A DNA stretch of 64,000 nucleotides from Pedobacter miscanthi (GCF_003315595.1 NZ_QNQU01000018.1:49359-113358); one strand, 5' to 3'; shown: positions 53,804 through 63,829, numbered from the stretch's first letter. Translations and numbers: made by a program. The notes: a model not told the origin generated them from the sequence alone.

Positions 53804-55375
53804 TTAATGGGCTGTTTTTGTCTTTTTATTTTTAATTTTTGTCAGGAAAAGTCCTGTTAAAAAAATGGTTAATGTACCAATTACGATAATCATGTTTTTA
53901 TGTAAAGGATTTCTAAAAACTTCGTATTCCGGAGGAAGAAGCGAAGAAAATGTCATCCATATAATCACAGCGATGCCAATAATGGTTGCGGTAATGGCTT
54001 CGTGGTTTTTGCTTTGCCGGCTAATGATGCCGAGCAGAAATAAGCCCAGCATTCCGGCCGCAAAAATGCCTGATAATTCCCACCAAACATCTAAAATGCT
54101 TTTTACACCGATCATGGCAATGCCGGCAATCATGCCCAGCAGTCCAAATCCTACTGTCGCTAAATGCAACAGGGATAAATTCTGTTTTTCGGTTATACCA
54201 GGCTTGAAATATCTTTTGTAAATATCTACCGAAAACACGGTCGCCGAAGCATTCATTCCGGAGCTGATGGTACTCATTGCAGCAGATAAAATTGCCGAAA
54301 CAATTAGTCCGACTAAACCTACCGGAATCTTAGTGACCATAAAATGCGGCATGATTTTATCGCCATAATCTGCCGGCACCAAAGCATTCTGTACTTTCAA
54401 TATTTCTGCTGGCGAAGCGTGTAAAGGCAAGCGCTCAACGGCTACCTGATGTTTGATCGATTGCACCAGTTCGGGATTAACCTCATAATAAGCAAACAAG
54501 CAAGATCCTATAATAAAAAACAGCAATGAAGCCGGAATGTATAACCAAACGCATAACCAAATCGATTTCGACGCGGCTTTAGCTGATGATGCGGTATGGT
54601 AACGCTGAATATAATTCTGGTCCATACCAAAATTGTTGAGGTTGATGAAAAAACCATAAAGTAAAACCACCCAAAATGAGGATCCTACGAAATCGAATTT
54701 AAAATTGCCCAGACTAAATTTATCAGCCGATTTTCCAATTTCAACAATCTTCGATACGCCTCCCGGCATATTTGTGATGATCAGGTATAAAATGAGCAGT
54801 GCACCTAAGGTTTTAACAATCGCTTGCACTACTTCCGTCCATATTACCGCTTCAATTCCTCCTAAAACGGTATAAAAGATGATACAGATTCCCATTACAA
54901 TCATAATCACCTGCATAGAATAACCTGTAAGTGCCTGTAAACTCAATGCAATTCCGAAAAATATCGATCCCATCCTAGCCAGCTGCGTCAATAAGAAACA
55001 AACTACGGCATAAACCCTCGCCCAGGCACCGAAACGTTTTTCTAAATGGGTATAAGCCGAAATCTCTCCCGTATTGCGGTAAAAAGGCACAAAATATTTA
55101 GATGCTACCCATGCTGCCAGAGGCATCGAAATGCTAAATACAAATGCATTCCAGTTTCCGCCAAACGATTTACCTGGTACACCCAAAAAGGTATTACTGC
55201 TTAAAAATGTTGCATAAATTGATAAACCTATCGCCCATCCGGGGATCAGGCCCGAAGCTTTTGTAAATTGCTCGGAATTTTTATTTTTTCGCGAAAAATA
55301 AACCCCAACTAATATCATCCCAACAAGGTAAATGAAGATGATCGCAAGATCGGTTATAGGAAGACCTTTCATCAC
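53804..55375 (-). CDS. Sodium:solute symporter (SSS family), second copy
   Basis: A 523-residue membrane protein with about 13-14 hydrophobic segments. It starts LPITDLAIIFIYLVGMILVG; SSS features include GWAIGLSIYATFLSSNTFLGVPG and YTVLGGIEAVIWTEVVQ, plus MSTISSGMNASATVFSVDIY in the sodium-site region. It is more NanT/PutP-like than the symporter at 15413-17002. Paired with the DapA-family aldolase it may import a sugar acid, by analogy with the sialate operons where the same two families are adjacent; the ligand is not shown. A TTTGGTTA word lies at 55395-55402, 20 bp before the start. It follows the GH2-malectin gene by about 95 bp. Confidence 0.92.
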   Translation of the reverse strand: MMKGLPITDLAIIFIYLVGMILVGVYFSRKNKNSEQFTKASGLIPGWAIGLSIYATFLSSNTFLGVPGKSFGGNWNAFVFSISMPLAAWVASKYFVPFYRNTGEISAYTHLEKRFGAWARVYAVVCFLLTQLARMGSIFFGIALSLQALTGYSMQVIMIVMGICIIFYTVLGGIEAVIWTEVVQAIVKTLGALLILYLIITNMPGGVSKIVEIGKSADKFSLGNFKFDFVGSSFWVVLLYGFFINLNNFGMDQNYIQRYHTASSAKAASKSIWLCVWLYIPASLLFFIIGSCLFAYYEVNPELVQSIKHQVAVERLPLHASPAEILKVQNALVPADYGDKIMPHFMVTKIPVGLVGLIVSAILSAAMSTISSGMNASATVFSVDIYKRYFKPGITEKQNLSLLHLATVGFGLLGMIAGIAMIGVKSILDVWWELSGIFAAGMLGLFLLGIISRQSKNHEAITATIIGIAVIIWMTFSSLLPPEYEVFRNPLHKNMIIVIGTLTIFLTGLFLTKIKNKKTKTAH

Positions 55376-55470
55376 TTGTTGGCTCGTTTATTAATTTGGT
55401 TAAAACAAATATGCATGGCTAATTATCATCATTAATATAAGATTTTGGCCACATGTTATAACATCTTATC

Positions 55471-58400
55471 TTATTGAACATCTAATGCATCCAATGCTAA
55501 TCCTTTTGTTTCGGTCGCAATTAAGCGTACTTTATAACTTCCGGCGTTAATCATGCTGCCGGTATTGGTGCTCAGGTAATTCCATTTCCCCTCTTTCGTA
55601 GGGGCAAATTCCGCTATTTCTGATTTCATTAAGGTTCCGTCTGCCGATAAAAATTCGAGTTTAGCTTTTAATGGCTTACTGGAGGGGTTATGATATTTAA
55701 TGGTTAAAGAATAGGTATCGGCAACGCCAACTGAGATATTCCAGGTTAAACTACCCTGACCGGCAGCATTAAAAATTACACGCTGTTTATCCATCAACAC
55801 TGCTTTTGTAACCTCCTTGCCCTCTAAAATGCCGTCGGTAGCTTTGTAGCTTGTGGTGGTTTTTAAATCATAAGCAGGTTGTAAATGGGTAACAGGCAAA
55901 ACAAACACCGTAGCAGTTCTGCTGTCGAATATCATTCGTTCGTTGGGGTTAAGTCTTTTCCGGTAAAGTGCAAAGGTTTCTTCGTTACTATTGCTCAAAG
56001 TGGTTTTCGTATTTTCGAAACCCTGTGGGATACTACTGTTTTTAGTTAGCGCAATAAAGGCATCAACGCTGTCAGTAGCCGTAAATTCGATATTTTCTTG
56101 TCCGCGGGAAGCTTTTAACCATTCCGCTCCATATAAATTAGATGGCAGTTCGGTAAATGCTGATTTTTCTCCTTTAAACTGCTCGTCCCCGATATCCAGC
56201 CAACTATTTAATTCAGCATTTTTAATTTTACTTAGAAGCGAATTGCTTACCGGCGCAGCTTGAATATTTTGCTTTAAACTGGCGATGGCAATAGCCGAAA
56301 TCACCGCCTGACCAACTTTTACTTCCGGGAAGTTAATATCCAGAAAGCCACCTTTAACCGTCGTTTTGATTGTTTTCTTCAACAGAGAGTTGCTTCCGGC
56401 TTCCTTCGAGATGTCTAAATCTTTAATTACAGTTTTACCATTAAAAGCTACATCAAATAAGCGCATGGCTTTGGCATCAAAACCTCCGCCTATACCCAGC
56501 CAGGGTTCTATAAAATAAAGTTCGACCAGGTATTCTCCGTCAGGCAGCGGGAAATGATATTTCAACTGATCTCTTCCATATCTGAAAGTTTGGAAAAGCT
56601 TCCAGTCTTTGGTGCCATTAACGGGTTGAAAAGTGCGCCTTTGACTGGCAAAAAAATCAGGAACACCTTTAAAATTAGCGGTCCATGAAGTAGAGCCAAA
56701 ACGATCAGCAGAACTTAGGTTTCTGTCTGCAGACCATTGGTTGCCGTTAGTATCTATATAATCCCCTCCGCCACAATTTACACGATAAACGTAGTTGTAG
56801 CCCTGTGCCGGAGCAATTAATTGTTTATCCGAAATTAAACCATTAAAATTGGGACTTTGAGGTAAATTCTGCAGCACAATCTGATCTTTGGCAACCGCTT
56901 TCCCGTTAACATAACCAATTGCATAAAGTATATTATATTTAATTTCGGGCTTATTCCATTGGAAATGTGTTCCAATTCCGCTACGTTTCTTTTTTCCTAA
57001 AGACTGTCCGTTTATATCATTAAATAATTCTACTTCGTCACAGTTGGAATATACTACGATGCTATCTTTTATTCCTGGTTTTATCCAGCGATTTGGCCAG
57101 GTATGCGAAACGATGTAAACCATCGGATTGGTCTGTTTCGAAGCATAATTGGCCCTGAACATGTAAAAAACATCTGTTGGTTCTTCCCAGGGTGTAAACA
57201 TGCCCTTGTAATTTACAGGACCAACCCGATCTAGATCCCTTAAACCCTCGCCTCCCTGTACCCTGCCAGGGTTATCGTGCGAGCTATATAACCAGAAAAA
57301 ATGACCAGCAGTTTCAGCTTTCACTGATTCGGCCAAACGAACCTTGGTTTCCATTAAATCGGTCATTTTGTTTTCGGTATAACCTTTGCCATTAGCATCG
57401 GTATCATGAAGATCAATGGTTCTCCAGGCACCATATTCTCCTACTAAAACCTGCCTTTTGAGGTCTTCGCCATAAGTTAAAGGGTTGCCGCCATAAGTGC
57501 CGGTCCAGTTTTGGGGCACATCCCAATCAGTTCCCTTACCACCATTACAGGTGGTTACTTTCCGTTGTGAGGAAGCGGTTGGATCCAGTTTCCTGATCAG
57601 TTCGGTACATTCTCTAGCGAAATCTTCGGGCAGCGTACTTTCGTTTTCCAATCCCCATAAAACAACTGCCGGGCTATTCCTTCGTTCTTTTACCCAATCT
57701 GTTAAGAGCGTTTTAAAGTTCTTCCTGAATTCAGGTGTATTGTACCAGATATGCGCAGCCATTTGTGTCCAGCATAAAATCCCTTCTTTGTCCCAGTAAT
57801 CGGAATAAAGTAAGTTGTGCGGTTGGTGCGCATCACGAAAAGCATTGAAGCCGGCAGCTTTGATCTGCATTACCCTTGATCTGATCTGTTCGTTGCTAAA
57901 AGCGTGACTTTGACCAATTAAATGTTCGTATTCTGCAATTCCATTAATAAAAACAGGTTTTCCATTTAATAAAAACTGTTTTTGACTGGCCTGATCGCCT
58001 ATAGGCCAGCTGATCCACCGGATACCATAAGGTGTTTTAAGCTCATCAACAACTTTTCCATTTTCAATAATAGAGGTGTGCAAGGTATACAGATATGGGT
58101 TTTCTAATGACCAAAGTTTAGGATTGATGATCTTGCCTGTGATCTGATCGACCTGGATTTCCTTACCAGCTGGAACTGAAACTATTTTTTTGAGTACTTT
58201 AACCCGCTTTCTATTTGAATCAAGCAAACGGTTAATAAGCGTTATATTTTTACTTTTTAGACTATAGTTTTTTAAGGTACTACTTAAGTTCAAAACAGCT
58301 GATTTTTCAGAGATCTTGTTATCGTTCCAGATATGGATACCAAATGGCTGGATGCGAATATCATTGGTCACAATTAAATGCACCGGACGGAAAATCCCCA

Positions 58401-58950
58401 TAGGCTGCGAACCTTCTGAAAAACCCCGCTCTGTTGAGCAACCTCCATCAACCCAGGGTAAATCCTGAATATTTGCAGGATGATCGGCACGGACTGCCAA
58501 AATATTTTCCTGGTTATTGAGTTTAATGGCTGATGTTACATCAAGGGTAAAAGTTGTCCTACCGCCTGCATGATAACCCACATTTTTGCCATTTAACCAA
58601 ACTGTAGCATAGGATCCTACTCCTTCGAAATATAAAAAGAAACGTTTACCGTTTTTGATGTCGTTAGTTTTGAATGTTTTGCGGTACCAGGCATAGCCAT
58701 GTTTATTGCCATGAAGTTTGCGCTGATAACCTTCGTACTGGTCCCAGTTATGGGGAACATTTACATTTTTCCAGTTCTGGATTTTATAGCTTACCTCTTG
58801 AAAACCATCATAAGCATACTGGTTTTTCTCATCAGCAATGGTTTCCCAGTTGGTGTTTAGGGAGATATCTTTTCTTGTTTGATTTTGTGCATGAACGGAA
58901 TTGATTCCTAGTAAGAAAATAGCGCAAAAAAATAATAAAAGTTTCCTCAT
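55471..58950 (-). CDS. GH2 enzyme with malectin and C-terminal carbohydrate-binding domains
   Basis: The frame is open to 59121, but the first 57 codons look repeat-derived. ATG 58950 gives a clean signal (MRKLLLFFCAIFLLGINSVHAQ-type, ending HAQ). Of 1159 residues, about 25-600 form the GH2 core: sugar-binding jelly roll (NWKNVNVPHNWDQYEG), immunoglobulin-like domain, and TIM barrel with acid/base Glu in VVLWGLENESTLP near 434 and nucleophile Glu in VLVGEYGAWR near 503. A malectin-like domain runs about 720-890 (YRVNCGGGDYIDTNG, FFASQRRTFQPV). The end (about 1050-1159) is a CBM6/35-like jelly roll. The malectin domain suggests tethering to a plant polysaccharide. The exact glycosidic specificity is unclear; beta-galactosidase-like or beta-glucuronidase-like activity are options. 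Confidence 0.88.
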   Translation of the reverse strand: MRKLLLFFCAIFLLGINSVHAQNQTRKDISLNTNWETIADEKNQYAYDGFQEVSYKIQNWKNVNVPHNWDQYEGYQRKLHGNKHGYAWYRKTFKTNDIKNGKRFFLYFEGVGSYATVWLNGKNVGYHAGGRTTFTLDVTSAIKLNNQENILAVRADHPANIQDLPWVDGGCSTERGFSEGSQPMGIFRPVHLIVTNDIRIQPFGIHIWNDNKISEKSAVLNLSSTLKNYSLKSKNITLINRLLDSNRKRVKVLKKIVSVPAGKEIQVDQITGKIINPKLWSLENPYLYTLHTSIIENGKVVDELKTPYGIRWISWPIGDQASQKQFLLNGKPVFINGIAEYEHLIGQSHAFSNEQIRSRVMQIKAAGFNAFRDAHQPHNLLYSDYWDKEGILCWTQMAAHIWYNTPEFRKNFKTLLTDWVKERRNSPAVVLWGLENESTLPEDFARECTELIRKLDPTASSQRKVTTCNGGKGTDWDVPQNWTGTYGGNPLTYGEDLKRQVLVGEYGAWRTIDLHDTDANGKGYTENKMTDLMETKVRLAESVKAETAGHFFWLYSSHDNPGRVQGGEGLRDLDRVGPVNYKGMFTPWEEPTDVFYMFRANYASKQTNPMVYIVSHTWPNRWIKPGIKDSIVVYSNCDEVELFNDINGQSLGKKKRSGIGTHFQWNKPEIKYNILYAIGYVNGKAVAKDQIVLQNLPQSPNFNGLISDKQLIAPAQGYNYVYRVNCGGGDYIDTNGNQWSADRNLSSADRFGSTSWTANFKGVPDFFASQRRTFQPVNGTKDWKLFQTFRYGRDQLKYHFPLPDGEYLVELYFIEPWLGIGGGFDAKAMRLFDVAFNGKTVIKDLDISKEAGSNSLLKKTIKTTVKGGFLDINFPEVKVGQAVISAIAIASLKQNIQAAPVSNSLLSKIKNAELNSWLDIGDEQFKGEKSAFTELPSNLYGAEWLKASRGQENIEFTATDSVDAFIALTKNSSIPQGFENTKTTLSNSNEETFALYRKRLNPNERMIFDSRTATVFVLPVTHLQPAYDLKTTTSYKATDGILEGKEVTKAVLMDKQRVIFNAAGQGSLTWNISVGVADTYSLTIKYHNPSSKPLKAKLEFLSADGTLMKSEIAEFAPTKEGKWNYLSTNTGSMINAGSYKVRLIATETKGLALDALDVQ

Positions 58951-58959
58951 TAAATTTGA

Positions 58960-59190
58960 GTCGGTGCCTGGTTCGTGGAGACATGAACCAAGGCGGCGTA
59001 AGAGGTTTCTTCCTAAGTTTGATGCGGCTGTGTGCTGGCAAACTTCGGAAGTTTCACTTATATTAAATACTGACGAAATCTTTCTTCGCTCAGTCCCTTT
59101 AGATTTCGTAAATAAGTTCATCGCACTTTCAAACCTCCATCCCTAGCCGAGGTAGGTGTCACCACGGACCTCATTACGTTCAAAATACTT
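58960..59190. repeat. Repeat block between the GH2-malectin and GH95 genes
   Basis: It contains GGTTCGTGGAGACATGAACC (inverted repeat, 58969-58990) and CGAGGTAGGTGTCACCACGG near 59148. The GH2 frame stays open through it, which explains the long extra N-terminus of the open frame. No gene is seen here. Confidence 0.55.
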
Positions 59191-59215
59191 TTTAAAATGC
59201 CTTTAAAGTCTCTTG

Positions 59216-62020
59216 TCATTTCAAATCTCCATTCAATTTATACGTTTCACCGGCTTTAGTTTCGATGCTGACGCTATTATTTTTGTAGTGGATTTTACAA
59301 TTTCCTCCTGTTTTTGATTTCACGGCAAGTGAGGTCAGCAGTCCATTTGCCCAGGTTAAATCCAGTTCGAATCCACCACGTGCCTGTAAACCTTTAATTT
59401 CTCCATTAGGAATTTCAGATGGTAATGCCGGTAAAATATCAAGATAGCCCTGATGGCTCTGAACGATCATTTCAGCAATACCTGCTGCACCACCAAAGTT
59501 TCCATCAATCTGGAATGGCGGATGGGCATCAAAAAGATTTACATAAGATCCGGCGCCGTTATTGGCAGGTTTCATTAACATTTTCACCAGTTTCATGGCA
59601 TGGTCGCCATCTTTAAACCTTGCCCAAAAGTTAATTTTCCAGGCTAAACTCCAGCCTGTAGCCTCATCTCCGCGGTAAAGTAAAGATTGTTTTGCAGCCT
59701 GCATCATTTTTTTGTTGCTATCCCAGGTTATATCATTTCCGGGGTAAACGCCCCACAAATGTGAAACATGGCGGTGTTTACTTGCCGTATCATCAATATC
59801 GGTTAACCATTCCTGTAGTTGTCCGTATCTGCCAATCTGGTTGGGTGCAATTTGTTTAACTTTTTCGGTTAACGATTTTCTAAAATCTTCATCAATATTC
59901 AATTCCTCAGCAGCTGCAATACAGTTTTTAAAGAGCGAACGGATAATCTGGTGATCCATTGTAGGCCCTGCAACCAAACCTCCGTTTTCGGGCGAATTAG
60001 ATGGTGTGCTAATTAGCCAGCCTGTTTTCGGGTCTTTCACTAAAAAATCTTCAAAAAATAAAGCGGCCTGTTTCATTAAAGGATAAGCTTCATTTGCTAG
60101 GAATTTACGGTCTTTACTGAATTGATAATGCTCCCATAAATGCTGACTTAGCCAGGCACCACCACTTACCCAAATACCATGGTTAGAGGCATTAATAGGT
60201 GCTGTACCATTCCATAAATCGGTATTGTGGTGCAAAATCCAACCTCGGGCATTGTAATATGCTTTTGCCGTTTCTGCGCCCGTTTTTGATAAACCTTTAA
60301 TTTTATTAAACAGTGGTTCGTTTAAAGCTGATAAATTAAGGATTTCTGTTGGCCAGTAATTCATTTCGAGGTTAATATTGGTAGTGTACTTGCTACCCCA
60401 TGGCGGAGTGAGCAGGTCGTTCCAGATTCCCTGAAGATTAGCGGGTTGTGTACCCGGCCTAGAGCTCGAAATCAATAAATAACGACCATACTGCATGTAC
60501 AAAGCAGCAAAAGCAGGATCGTTTGCACTGGCGAATTTTGCCAGTCTTTCATCTGTAGGCAGTTTCTCGTTCTCTGAACGGCCAAAATCGACACTAAAGG
60601 TTTTGTAATAACTTTGATATTCTTTGATATGATTCTGCTTAATTGCAGCATAAGTTTTTCCTTTTAAGCTGTTTAATGCTTTAACGTTGGCCGTTGCAGG
60701 GTCTCCTGAAACATCCTGAGCGTTGATAAAATTGGTTCCGGCAGTTAAATACAACGTTGCTTCGTCGGCCTGGTTGATAATGATTTTGCCATTTACAGTT
60801 CTTACAGTTCCGTTTTTTATTACAGCTGTTAACCGGCTTTCGCCCTTAATGGCGCCATCTTTTACCTGTATGGACAAGGCAATTAAATTATTCCCTAAAG
60901 TTTTTACAGACGATTTTCGGTGGGCACTGGAAAGTTCTGCATCAAAAGTTATAGATGCTTTTTTATCAGCTGTTAAATGAATTACTATGGCCTGATCTGG
61001 CTGACTGACAAAATATTCACGTATGTAATTTATACCATTTAAATTATAAGTGGTTTTAGCAACAGCATTACTGATATCTAAAGATCTTTTATAATTGGAA
61101 ACAAGCGATTTAGTTTGCTTAAAATACAAATTCAGGTCGCCAAAGGGCTGATAGCTGGCCTGGTATTGCGGAACGGCAGGCGAATCTTCGTCCTGAATTT
61201 TGTACTTCCATTCTTTTACCAATGAAATTCCTTGTTCTACATTACTTCCAACAGGATAAACGCCGATTTTTTTTGAAGTGTCTTTATAACCCGCAAGTCC
61301 GCCTTTATCAAAATAATTGAGCACTTGTATGGCAATTACATTTATGCCTTTTTTGATTAGCTTAGCCGGAATGGTATATTTTCGAGGCTCTGTATTATCG
61401 GTATTGCCAACCAGATGACCATTAATATAGGTGAAATCCTGGTCGCGTATTCGGTTAAGATCAAGTATAAGGCCTTTTCCGAGCCAATTCTCCGGCACAT
61501 CAAAAGTTGTTCTAAACCATACTGCCCCATCTAAATTGGCTAAACCTACGGCTTCCCATCCTTCATAAGATGGTACTTTAATGCTTTTCCAAGGTTTGTC
61601 GTCAAAATTAGCTAATGCCGGATTGCCCTGGATACCTTTGCCCGCTTTCATTTCGCTAACCCAAACTTTACGGTCGCCGGAGCTACTTTGAAGTCCCATA
61701 AACTGTTCCTGCGCCAAATCTTCAGCCTCTTTCTGTTTGCCTTCGAAAAGTAATTTCCTGATTTCGGGTAAGTATTGGTAAGCACCTTTGCGGTTATAAT
61801 CACGCGGTTTGCCAGTCCAAACAGTTTCTTCGTTAAACTGGATGTGATCAACTGCAGTTCCGGCAAAAATCATGGCGCCTAATCGTCCGTTACCGATCGG
61901 TAAAGCATCTGTCCACTTTTCGGCAGGTTTAGTATACCATAAAGTATGGTTGTTTTCCTGTGCGAAACCGCTAAAATGGCTAGCGAATAATAAAATTAAC
62001 CATAAAAATTTAACCTTCAT
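59216..62020 (-). CDS. GH95 alpha-L-fucosidase/galactosidase with an internal jelly-roll insertion
   Basis: A 934-residue secreted GH95 enzyme (signal ending FSGFAQ). The N-terminal beta domain opens LWYTKPAEKWTDALPIGNGRLG. The family line AQEQFMGLQ then breaks at about residue 110. An insertion to about 287 contains a separate jelly roll (WKSIKVPSYEGWEAVGLANL, FTYINGHLVGNTDN), and the family resumes with YQPFGDLNLYF. The (alpha/alpha)6 barrel follows: NLQGIWNDLLTPPWGSKYTT, INLEMNYWPTEILN and FQIDGNFGGAAGIAEM near 810. GH95 enzymes remove alpha-1,2-fucose or alpha-L-galactose, the latter known from RG-II chain A. Which applies here is not visible. The start lies 1 bp after the GH28 stop. Confidence 0.9.
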   Translation of the reverse strand: MKVKFLWLILLFASHFSGFAQENNHTLWYTKPAEKWTDALPIGNGRLGAMIFAGTAVDHIQFNEETVWTGKPRDYNRKGAYQYLPEIRKLLFEGKQKEAEDLAQEQFMGLQSSSGDRKVWVSEMKAGKGIQGNPALANFDDKPWKSIKVPSYEGWEAVGLANLDGAVWFRTTFDVPENWLGKGLILDLNRIRDQDFTYINGHLVGNTDNTEPRKYTIPAKLIKKGINVIAIQVLNYFDKGGLAGYKDTSKKIGVYPVGSNVEQGISLVKEWKYKIQDEDSPAVPQYQASYQPFGDLNLYFKQTKSLVSNYKRSLDISNAVAKTTYNLNGINYIREYFVSQPDQAIVIHLTADKKASITFDAELSSAHRKSSVKTLGNNLIALSIQVKDGAIKGESRLTAVIKNGTVRTVNGKIIINQADEATLYLTAGTNFINAQDVSGDPATANVKALNSLKGKTYAAIKQNHIKEYQSYYKTFSVDFGRSENEKLPTDERLAKFASANDPAFAALYMQYGRYLLISSSRPGTQPANLQGIWNDLLTPPWGSKYTTNINLEMNYWPTEILNLSALNEPLFNKIKGLSKTGAETAKAYYNARGWILHHNTDLWNGTAPINASNHGIWVSGGAWLSQHLWEHYQFSKDRKFLANEAYPLMKQAALFFEDFLVKDPKTGWLISTPSNSPENGGLVAGPTMDHQIIRSLFKNCIAAAEELNIDEDFRKSLTEKVKQIAPNQIGRYGQLQEWLTDIDDTASKHRHVSHLWGVYPGNDITWDSNKKMMQAAKQSLLYRGDEATGWSLAWKINFWARFKDGDHAMKLVKMLMKPANNGAGSYVNLFDAHPPFQIDGNFGGAAGIAEMIVQSHQGYLDILPALPSEIPNGEIKGLQARGGFELDLTWANGLLTSLAVKSKTGGNCKIHYKNNSVSIETKAGETYKLNGDLK

Positions 62021-62021
62021 A

Positions 62022-63608
62022 CTATTGTCCTTTATCGCCCGAAATAATTTCGATCTCAGCCTTAACGTCTTTTTCCTTTTTAACAGCTTCTTTCATTCTC
62101 CTAAAGTTATTGTTTCCGAGGAAGATATTTTTAGTTTCGGCGCCATTTAATTTAAGATAGGTAGCCGTTTCTTTTACCGGAAAAGCATTGTATAAAAACA
62201 GATCGGATATGTTTGTAAGGTCGATTACTGGCGCGTTCGGCAGTGGTTGATTATTCTTTAGACCATCTATAATCAGGGTATTAACTTTTAAAGCTTTTAA
62301 TGACGGGCCCAATTCTGTATTTACCGTTACGTTATGAAACTCTATGTTATTAGCGTTACTGATGGCAAAACCTGTTTTGGCTTCAAAATTAATGTCGTTG
62401 AAACTGATATTATCGATGGGCATTTCTTCTAAACCATTCAGATAACCTGCCTGGTTAACCTGCCCGGTAATGTTGCTGAAATGGATATTCCTGAAAACCG
62501 GCGTACGCTCCGAAACAGCTTCGACATTGGTTTTTGCGTATTGCATATCAAGCACAATAGCCTGATCTTTTATATTTTTCATGATGATATTGTTCACCCT
62601 GATTTCTTCAACTACACCACCCCTTCCACGGGCAGTTTTAATGCGGATACCCCTGTCTGTCCCGTCAAAAACACAATTGGAAATGGCTATTTTACGCACA
62701 TCGCCCGACATTTCACTGCCGATTACTACCCCACCATGGCCGGATAACATTGTACAATTGGTAATGACATAATTTTCGGCGGGAATGGCCATTTTCCGTC
62801 CGGGAGCATCTTTGCCCGATTTAATAGTAATGCAGTCGTCGCCAACGCTGATATGGCAATCAGAAATGTGTACATTTTTACAGGATTCGGGATTGATCCC
62901 GTCCGTATTCGGTGAATGAGGATTATTGATGGTAACGGCATGTACCTTAACATTTTCGCAAAACTCCGGATTGATGGTCCAAAAAGGCGAATTACGAATG
63001 GTAATTCCATCAATCAGCACATTTTTGCAAAACATAGGCTGTATAAACGGCGGACGGAGAAAACCTCTTTTCATCTGTTTCGGATCGTCAGGCAAAATAA
63101 TATCTTTATTTAATCCATCAAATGTGGTTTGCCATTTCGATCGTGGCTGTCCTTCTTTGTACCCCTCTACAAAATCCCACCATTTTTTACCATGTCCGTC
63201 GATAATTCCGCGACCAATAATCGAAATATTTTCTGCTTTATAAGCATAAAATAACGGCGAGAAACTGGTTACATCTACGCCTTCGTAACGGCTTTTTACC
63301 ATGGGCAGGTAATCGTCAAAATTATCGCTGAAATGCAGTTCTGCTCCGGCATCAATCAATATGGTGATGTTACTTTTTAGGTGAATTGCACCTGTTAAAT
63401 ATTTTCCGGCAGGGAAATAAACGGTACCGCCTCCGGATTTTGATGCTGCATCAATCGCATTTTTGATGGCGGTGGTAGCCAGTTTACTGCTGTCGTTTTT
63501 TGCGCCGTATTTAATGACGTTGTAATACGATTGGGCGTTGGCGTTTAAGCAAGTGATTACTGCAAGTACAAGAGTTAAGGTTTTGAATATGTATTTCACT
63601 CGTTTCAT
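62022..63608 (-). CDS. GH28 polygalacturonase-type enzyme, secreted
   Basis: The frame opens at 63650 with MLKQVQHDE, which is repeat sequence. ATG 63608 starts MKRVKYIFKTLTLVLAVITC and gives a signal peptide ending LNANAQ. The mature protein of about 500 residues is a right-handed beta-helix with every GH28 motif: SPNTDGINP, ISVGDDCITIKSG with the catalytic Asp pair, LSGHGGVVIGSE and GIRIKTARGRGG. These enzymes hydrolyse galacturonan or rhamnogalacturonan linkages; exo versus endo and backbone type cannot be read by eye. It is the first visible gene of the unit with GH95 (1-bp gap). The region upstream is repeat-filled, so its promoter may lie inside a repeat or beyond the window. Confidence 0.93.
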   Translation of the reverse strand: MKRVKYIFKTLTLVLAVITCLNANAQSYYNVIKYGAKNDSSKLATTAIKNAIDAASKSGGGTVYFPAGKYLTGAIHLKSNITILIDAGAELHFSDNFDDYLPMVKSRYEGVDVTSFSPLFYAYKAENISIIGRGIIDGHGKKWWDFVEGYKEGQPRSKWQTTFDGLNKDIILPDDPKQMKRGFLRPPFIQPMFCKNVLIDGITIRNSPFWTINPEFCENVKVHAVTINNPHSPNTDGINPESCKNVHISDCHISVGDDCITIKSGKDAPGRKMAIPAENYVITNCTMLSGHGGVVIGSEMSGDVRKIAISNCVFDGTDRGIRIKTARGRGGVVEEIRVNNIIMKNIKDQAIVLDMQYAKTNVEAVSERTPVFRNIHFSNITGQVNQAGYLNGLEEMPIDNISFNDINFEAKTGFAISNANNIEFHNVTVNTELGPSLKALKVNTLIIDGLKNNQPLPNAPVIDLTNISDLFLYNAFPVKETATYLKLNGAETKNIFLGNNNFRRMKEAVKKEKDVKAEIEIISGDKGQ

Positions 63609-63625
63609 TATTTCTTTATTAGTCT

Positions 63626-63691
63626 CGTCATGCTGAACTTGTTTCAGCATCTTTCTTGCTGTTTAGACCCTGAAATAAATTCAGGGTGACG
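63626..63691. repeat. CCTGAATTTATTTCAGGGT palindrome before the GH28 gene
   Basis: It opens CGTCATGCTGAACTTGTTTC and closes GAAATAAATTCAGGGTGACG. It lies just upstream of the GH28 start and encodes the spurious MLKQVQHDE extension. Confidence 0.8.
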
Positions 63692-63720
63692 ACTGTGTAT
63701 ATTTATGCTCGTTTTCTTAC

Positions 63721-63825
63721 ATCGTCCTCGTTTGTAACGAGGATGAATGAGATTAGCGATTTTATCGCCTTTTCATTCATGCATTTCAGTCTGCACTGAC
63801 ACAGGCCTAGGTAGTTTTTATACAT
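63721..63825. repeat. First copy of a 105-bp direct repeat
   Basis: It opens ATCGTCCTCGTTTGTAACGA, contains an AACGAGGATGAATGAG segment and a TTTATCGCCTTTTCATT segment, and ends GCCTAGGTAGTTTTTATACAT. Confidence 0.75.
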
Positions 63826-63829
63826 AAAA

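Noticed and set aside
58951..59121. Extra N-terminal 57 codons of the GH2-malectin frame
   Set aside because: They lie in a repeat block, and a clear signal peptide starts at 58950.
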